From Methylobacterium nodulans ORS 2060 (GTDB lineage Bacteria; Pseudomonadota; Alphaproteobacteria; Rhizobiales; Beijerinckiaceae): a stretch of 64,000 nt of DNA. This document shows, piece after piece, positions 58,078 to 64,000 of the stretch. Numbering within the stretch: position 1 is the stretch's first letter; every line of letters begins with the position of its first letter. The notes under the pieces are model-generated. The model was not told the DNA's origin. It ran no database searches and worked only from the letters and a program-made list of their open reading frames with translations. Both the position numbers and the translations under genes were made by a program. The DNA is taken from positions 2,010,501 to 2,074,500 of the forward strand of contig NC_011894.1 of NCBI RefSeq assembly GCF_000022085.1, in the 5' to 3' direction.

Positions 58078-60293
58078 GCGGCGGCTCCCTGCTCGGATCC
58101 ATGGTCGGACTGCATGCGCCACAGGCGCCCGTACAGGGAGGCCGGGTGCTCGAGGAGCTCGCGATGGGTGCCGTCCTCGACGATGCGCCCGTCCTGCAGG
58201 GTGATGATGCGGTCGCAGCCCCGCACCGCCGCGAGGCGGTGGGCGATGATGATCACCGTGCGTCCCCGCACGATGTGCTTCATGTTCTCCTGGATGATGC
58301 GCTCGCTCTCGTAGTCGAGGGCGGAGGTCGCCTCGTCGAGGATCAGGATGCGCGGGTTGGTGGCGAGCGCCCGCGCGATGGCCAGCCGCTGGCGCTGGCC
58401 GCCCGACAGGTTCGCGCCGCGCTCCTCGATCGGCGTGTCGTAGCCGAGCGGCAGGCGGTTGATGAACTCGTCGGCGCCGGCGAGCCGCGCCACCTGGATC
58501 ACCTGCGCGCGCGACAGGCCCGGATTGGCGAGCGCGATGTTCTCGAACACGGTCTTGTGGAACAGCAGGTTCTCCTGCAGCACGACGCCGATCTGGCGCC
58601 GCAGCCAGGCGGGATCGACCTGCGCGATGTCGATGCCGTCGATCAGCACCTGCCCCTTCTCCGGCACGTAGAGGCGCTGCAGGAGCTTGGTGAAGGTCGA
58701 CTTGCCCGAGCCCGAGGGGCCGACGATGCCGAGCACCTGACCGGCCGGGATCTCGATCGACACGTCCTTCAGCACCTCCGGCGTCCCGGGCTGGTAGCGG
58801 AACACCACGTTGCGCACCGTGATCTGGCCCTTGGCCGGCGGCAGATGGGCCTGCCCCATCGAGCGGGTCTCAGGGGGGCAGTTCAGCACGTCGCCGAGGC
58901 GCTCGATCGACACCTTGACCTGCTGGAAGTCCTGCCAGAGCTGCGACAGCCGCAGGATCGGCGCCGTCACCTGCCCCATGATCATGTTGAAGGCGATCAG
59001 GCTGCCGACCGTCAGGTCGCCGTTCATGACCGCGTAGGCGCCGAAGAACAGCACGAGGGCGGTGGTCACCTTGTTGATGTACTGGATGGCGTTCTGGCCG
59101 ATGCTGGCGATGACGCTCGCCACGAACGAGGTCTTGACGTAGGCGGCGAGCCGCTCCTCCCACTGCACGCGCAGGGTCGGCTCGACGGCGAGCGCCTTGA
59201 TGGTGTGGATGCCGACCACGGACTCGATCAGGAACTGGTTGGACAGGGCCGAGCGGTTGAAGCGCTCGAGCGTCTGCTCGCGCAGGATCGGCCGCAGCAG
59301 CACCGCCACCAGGACGTAGCAGGGGATCGACAGCGTGACGATCAGCGCCAGCAGCGGCGAGTAGAAGTACAGGATGACGAGGAAGAGCAGCGTGAAGGGG
59401 ATGTCGATCGCCGAGGTGAGCGCCTGGCCGGTGAGGAAGCCCCGGATCGTCTCCAGCTCGCGCACGCGCGCGACGGTCTGGCCGGCGGGCCGGGTCTCGA
59501 AATAGCCGAGCGGCAAGCGCATCAGGTGCTCGAACAGCCGCGCGCCGAGCTCGACGTCGATGCGGCTCGTCGTGTGGGTGAGGATGTAGCTGCGCAGATA
59601 CTGCAGCACCACGTGGAACAGGCCGAGCACCACGAGGCCCACCGCGACCAGGGTGAGGGTCGAGTAGCCCCGGTGCGTCAGCACCTTGTCGATCGTGATC
59701 TGAAAGAAGATCGGCGTGATGAGCGCGCAGATCTGGATGAAGAAGGAGGCGACCAGGACGGTGACGAGCGGCTGGCGGTAGCGCCAGATCGACGGCACGA
59801 ACCAGCTCAGGCCGAAATCGTGGATGACCTTCTGCAGGCTGGCGCGCCGCGCGATCAGGATGACGGCGCCGGTCCAGCGCGCGACCACGTCCGCGGCGGG
59901 AAGGTGCTCGGCGGTGCGGGCGGCGGCGTCGATGATCCGGTACTTGCCGTCATCGAGGCGCCGGCCGAGGAGCACGAAGCGGCCGCCCTCGAGTTCCAGG
60001 ATCGCGGGCAGCGGGATCGTCTCCAGGCGCTCGGGCTTCTGCTTCTCGAGCAGGCGCGCCTTGAGCTTGAGGTGGCGGGCGCCGCGCACGAGGTCGATCG
60101 CGCGGGCCGGCTGCACGCCCAGGCCGAGTTCGTGGCGCACCTGCGCGGGTTCGCAGGCGACCTGATGGAAGGAGGCGACGAGGGCGAGCGCGCTGAGACC
60201 GGAATCCGGGCCGGCCACCGGCGGGGCCGCCTGCGCCGCGCGCGGCCCCTCGGGAGAGGCATCCGCCATCGATGCCGCGACCTGTCCTACCAT
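58074..60293 (-). CDS. Type I secretion ABC exporter, HlyB-like
   Basis: A 739-residue exporter. Residues about 30-155 are a C39-like domain in which the peptidase cysteine is replaced (ASFHQVACEP), so it should bind but not cleave substrates, typical for RTX exporters. Six membrane helices lie at about 165-450. The ATPase has Walker A GPSGSGKST (K531), signature LSGGQRQR and Walker B ILILDEATSALD. ATG 60293 has GGGGA upstream. Likely cargo is the RTX protein encoded at 21917-24967. Confidence 0.93.
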   Translation of the reverse strand: MVGQVAASMADASPEGPRAAQAAPPVAGPDSGLSALALVASFHQVACEPAQVRHELGLGVQPARAIDLVRGARHLKLKARLLEKQKPERLETIPLPAILELEGGRFVLLGRRLDDGKYRIIDAAARTAEHLPAADVVARWTGAVILIARRASLQKVIHDFGLSWFVPSIWRYRQPLVTVLVASFFIQICALITPIFFQITIDKVLTHRGYSTLTLVAVGLVVLGLFHVVLQYLRSYILTHTTSRIDVELGARLFEHLMRLPLGYFETRPAGQTVARVRELETIRGFLTGQALTSAIDIPFTLLFLVILYFYSPLLALIVTLSIPCYVLVAVLLRPILREQTLERFNRSALSNQFLIESVVGIHTIKALAVEPTLRVQWEERLAAYVKTSFVASVIASIGQNAIQYINKVTTALVLFFGAYAVMNGDLTVGSLIAFNMIMGQVTAPILRLSQLWQDFQQVKVSIERLGDVLNCPPETRSMGQAHLPPAKGQITVRNVVFRYQPGTPEVLKDVSIEIPAGQVLGIVGPSGSGKSTFTKLLQRLYVPEKGQVLIDGIDIAQVDPAWLRRQIGVVLQENLLFHKTVFENIALANPGLSRAQVIQVARLAGADEFINRLPLGYDTPIEERGANLSGGQRQRLAIARALATNPRILILDEATSALDYESERIIQENMKHIVRGRTVIIIAHRLAAVRGCDRIITLQDGRIVEDGTHRELLEHPASLYGRLWRMQSDHGSEQGAAA

Positions 60294-61890
<1,597 letters not shown>

Positions 61891-62562
61891 CGGCAGCGCT
61901 CTCTCGCGGAGCGGATCGAGGTTTTCCTCGACCCGCTCCGGGGACCGTCCGATCTGCGCCGCACCCGAGGCGACGCCCTGCTTCACCCGACCGGCTGCCG
62001 CAAGCGGCCCGGAACCAGGATCGGCCGACGCCCCGTTGGGGGATGGTTTGACGGCAGAACAGCCCTGCGCTTCCCGGTTTTCCAAGCCGATCAACATCAT
62101 ACCGCAATCCTGCTGAATGTATGGGCTTGGACGGAGCCGAAACAGGATGCGAACAGAAGACCGATCTGTAAAACGTCATTTGGGGGTAGCGTCCTCATCG
62201 CTTCCGGGCTGTGCGGCATTCTCCCAAGCTCGGATCGCCTGAAGCGCAACGCTGACGGCGGTCCTTCAGATGCCGCTCCACGATGTCGAGCGGCTGGCCC
62301 GTGATGGCGGCCACCTGGAAGGGATTGCTGACCTCTGCCAGCGCCGCGACGGGGCGCGTGCGCAGCCGCAGCGCCGATGGCGAGCGATTCCAAGGCGGCG
62401 GCCTGCGCTCATGGGCCGGTCCTTTTCTGCGGATGAGCAATTCACGCCCTTCGCAAACAGGTCTGTGCGGCGGGCGAAGGTCATGCCGCCGCCCTTTGAC
62501 AAATGTGGAGGACAGCTTTGCACCCGGGAGGCATATGCCCGCCGTGGGGGAGGCTGATCTAC
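61891..62562. other. Intergenic region
   Basis: These 672 bases hold the hairpin at 61907-61940 and otherwise no firm gene. A minus-strand frame at 62195-62440 includes FQVAAITGQPLDIVERHLKD, faintly like an integrase C-terminus, but too little to call. GC is lower than in the left part of the window. Confidence 0.35.
61907..61940 (+). terminator. Hairpin after aspartate aminotransferase
   Basis: A 15-position stem with one mismatch (61907-61921 with 61926-61940) and a TTTT loop lies 17 bases past the stop. Terminator-like, though no T tract follows. Confidence 0.5.
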
Positions 62563-62814
62563 ATGAAGCGTGAGACGAGGACGCGGACTGAAATTGCCAA
62601 TATTCTCCTGCGGCACATTCAACGGATTCCCGGCAGCGAGCATATCAAAGGCATTCGGATCCAGCCGCACACCGATGCAGCGGCATTGCCCTCGGTCGCG
62701 ATCGATGTGGATGCCGGGGCCCGCCATCAGGCGGACACCGCCATCCGGGCGATCCGCCGAATGGTGCCGGTCCTGTATCATCTCTACGACGTGAGGAACT
62801 TTACGGTTCATTGA
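62563..62814 (+). CDS. Hypothetical small protein
   Basis: An 83-residue product starting MKRETRTRTEIANILLRHIQ. A good GGGGAGG site lies about 9 bases before ATG 62563. The sequence alternates helix and strand-like stretches (GIRIQPHTDAAALPSVAIDV, MVPVLYHLYDVRNFTVH). No signal or membrane segment. I do not recognise the family; it is probably a lineage-specific orphan in a low-GC, repeat-rich end. Confidence 0.55.
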   Translation: MKRETRTRTEIANILLRHIQRIPGSEHIKGIRIQPHTDAAALPSVAIDVDAGARHQADTAIRAIRRMVPVLYHLYDVRNFTVH

Positions 62815-62956
62815 AGGCTGTCGATCGCCCGCCAGGCTGTCGGTCGCAAGGTCCCGTCTGCACCCGGCCGTTGACCCGGACTGGCTCACCGGTGTGCTGG
62901 GCGTAGACGCCCCAGCCTTCGCGTCCCTTGCGGACGGCGTACCCACGGTCCGGCAT
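62801..62956 (-). pseudogene. Truncated duplicate of the small protein at 63295
   Basis: From ATG 62956 the frame reads MPDRGYAVRKGREGWGVYAQ HTGEPVRVNGRVQTG, closely matching the first 35 residues of the protein at 63295-63507. It then diverges and stops after 51 residues. The continuation that resembles the paralog (RDLATDSLA against REAATQLAA) lies in another frame, so a frameshift is likely. It overlaps the end of the plus-strand orphan. Confidence 0.55.
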
Positions 62957-63294
62957 GGCGTCCCTCCGTCGCCAAACCCCGCGAGCCGACTTCCCGTTTC
63001 CCTGAGGCGATGCGGCGGGCCGGGCGCCCATGCGCTGCACCTGGCCCGCCTGGTGACGCCGACGGAGGACGTCCCGGTCTCGGAAACGACGAGCAGCGCC
63101 ACGGATCGTGTCTGAGGCAGATCGCGCCGGCCGTCTCTTACCCAGGTTGAACGTCGCCGCGTGCGCTCAACGGCACCTATCCGTCCAGATCGACTGAGGA
63201 GATGCCGTTCGGCGCTGCCGCGGGCAAGCACATGATCGAAGCCTGAGCCGCCGATATCGGTGCGGCGCGTGCCCGCCCGCCTGGACGCCGTGTC
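62957..63294. other. Intergenic region
   Basis: These 338 bases separate the two related small genes. No gene, hairpin with a T tract or repeat from elsewhere in the window was seen. Confidence 0.4.
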
Positions 63295-63507
63295 CTAATG
63301 GAGCGTGTTCGGATTGGTGACCAGCCGTTCATCGAACTCAGCCTTGATGAAGGCGAGTATCTTCAGCGACGCGGCAAGCTGAGTGGCAGCCTCGCGTGAC
63401 ATCCCGGTCTGTTCGCGCCCGTTCACTCGGACGGGCTCGCCTGTGTGCGCGGCATAGACGCCCCAGCCATTGCGTCCTTTGCGCACGGTGAAACGGCGGT
63501 TGGGCAT
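63295..63507 (-). CDS. Small conserved hypothetical protein, DUF2188-like
   Basis: A 70-residue protein (MPNRRFTVRKGRNGWGVYAA, then HTGEPVRVNGREQTGMSREA). The basic strand-rich start with a GW and a helix carrying EAATQLAA resembles the small DUF2188 fold, whose function is unknown. GGGGAA lies before ATG 63507. A broken copy lies about 340 bases downstream at 62801-62956, indicating a recent local duplication. Confidence 0.6.
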   Translation of the reverse strand: MPNRRFTVRKGRNGWGVYAAHTGEPVRVNGREQTGMSREAATQLAASLKILAFIKAEFDERLVTNPNTLH

Positions 63508-63919
63508 GGCGTTCCCCGGCTGTGGTTTCTTATTGTATTGATACAGGACAACGTTTGAGACAAGAGCCTAATCCGAGTGCTTAGATAAGGATAGCGCTGC
63601 CATTTATTGGACATTGGTCCACCCCTGCCAGTTGGAATCCCTCTGTATTCGCCTCAGAGTACCTCCAGATACCTGCTAAGCTTGGCGGGTGGCAGGGTAG
63701 CGTTTGACGGCGAGCGGTCGCGCTAAGCAGGCTTGCGTTGGCGTGCCACCACTTCGCCTGCTGAGGTCCTTGGTCTGTCGCAGGTTCTTGTCGGAAAATC
63801 GCGGGGCACTGTTCCGAAACCTGCTTAGAGCGCTCCCCGCCGAAGTCGCCGTTCGGCGCCCTCGCTCTCAAGCGGGTGGCCGGAGTCCAAGGCGCGTCCT
63901 CCGTCTCCACCCCGAGCGG
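63508..63919. other. Low-GC intergenic region
   Basis: These 412 bases are clearly less GC-rich than the rest of the window. A minus-strand frame of 109 codons (63581-63910) has no family features and is not called. The AT-rich stretch at 63520-63600 probably contains the promoter of the small gene at 63295-63507. Confidence 0.4.
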
Positions 63920-64000
63920 CTACTTGTTGGCCGGCTTGGCCGATGTCTCGGGCGCGGGCTTGCTATCGAGCCGTTCTCCGCTGACGCACTCGCGCATATA
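63920..64000 (-). CDS. Partial protein, C-terminal end only
   Basis: A minus-strand frame enters from the window edge and stops at 63920 with TAG, giving 26 residues that end SKPAPETSAKPANK. The Lys/Pro/Ala-rich tail is typical of a secreted or envelope protein end, but nothing more can be said. Confidence 0.35.
   Translation of the reverse strand, partial: YMRECVSGERLDSKPAPETSAKPANK

Noticed and set aside
62195..62440. Possible integrase C-terminal fragment on the minus strand
   Set aside because: Only about 20 residues look suggestive, and the catalytic Arg-His-Arg-Tyr set cannot be seen.

Overview
The window is high-GC alphaproteobacterial chromosome. The ribosomal gene order, C-ending codon use, short-type adenylate kinase and an Rkp-type capsule locus point to the Rhizobiales/Hyphomicrobiales, most likely a Methylobacterium or Methylorubrum relative. 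The genus is an inference from gene content and style, not from a search.

Region 1 (1-18.9 kb) is the str-S10-spc-alpha superoperon, all on the plus strand: end of rpsG, fusA, tuf, rpsJ, rplC, rplD, rplW, rplB, rpsS, rplV, rpsC, rplP, rpmC, rpsQ, rplN, rplX, rplE, rpsN, rpsH, rplF, rplR, rpsE, rpmD, rplO, secY, adk, rpsM, rpsK, rpoA, rplQ. It ends at a strong intrinsic terminator. Most genes overlap or nearly touch, but rpsQ-rplN, rplR-rpsE, adk-rpsM and rpsK-rpoA are separated by 200-360 bases. Two of these gaps carry copies of one multi-hairpin repeat.

Region 2 (18.9-26.1 kb) holds a fold-type I aminotransferase, an amino-acid type ABC periplasmic binding protein, a 1016-residue nuclease/phytase-like/RTX protein and a D-2-hydroxyacid dehydrogenase.

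Region 3 (26-48.6 kb) is a capsule and surface-polysaccharide locus. It has a Wza/KpsD-type export lipoprotein, KpsS-like and KpsC/RkpJ-like capsule proteins, a PhyH-type dioxygenase, an RkpH-like reductase, a formyltransferase, an RkpG-like alpha-oxoamine synthase, a 2484-residue RkpA-like reducing polyketide synthase, a stand-alone Lrp/AsnC ligand-binding protein, UDP-glucose 6-dehydrogenase (RkpK-like) and a tandem-domain glycosyltransferase. The set matches the rhizobial rkp-1 logic, in which a dedicated PKS/AONS/SDR pathway is thought to make a lipid needed for capsular K-antigen. The formyltransferase and dioxygenase look like additions to that pathway.

Region 4 (48.7-55.2 kb) contains tRNA-Val(GAC), a helix-turn-helix/coiled-coil protein, a Tat-exported dienelactone hydrolase, a small secreted protein, a GAF-HisKA_2 sensor kinase followed by a frameshifted kinase remnant, and an ActF-like membrane protein. 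It also holds dispersed repeats.

Region 5 (55.2-64 kb) holds a GT4 glycosyltransferase, a type I secretion pair (HlyD-like adaptor and HlyB-like ABC exporter) that could export the RTX protein of region 2, an aspartate aminotransferase, and a lower-GC end with small orphan genes, one of them an apparently frameshifted duplicate.
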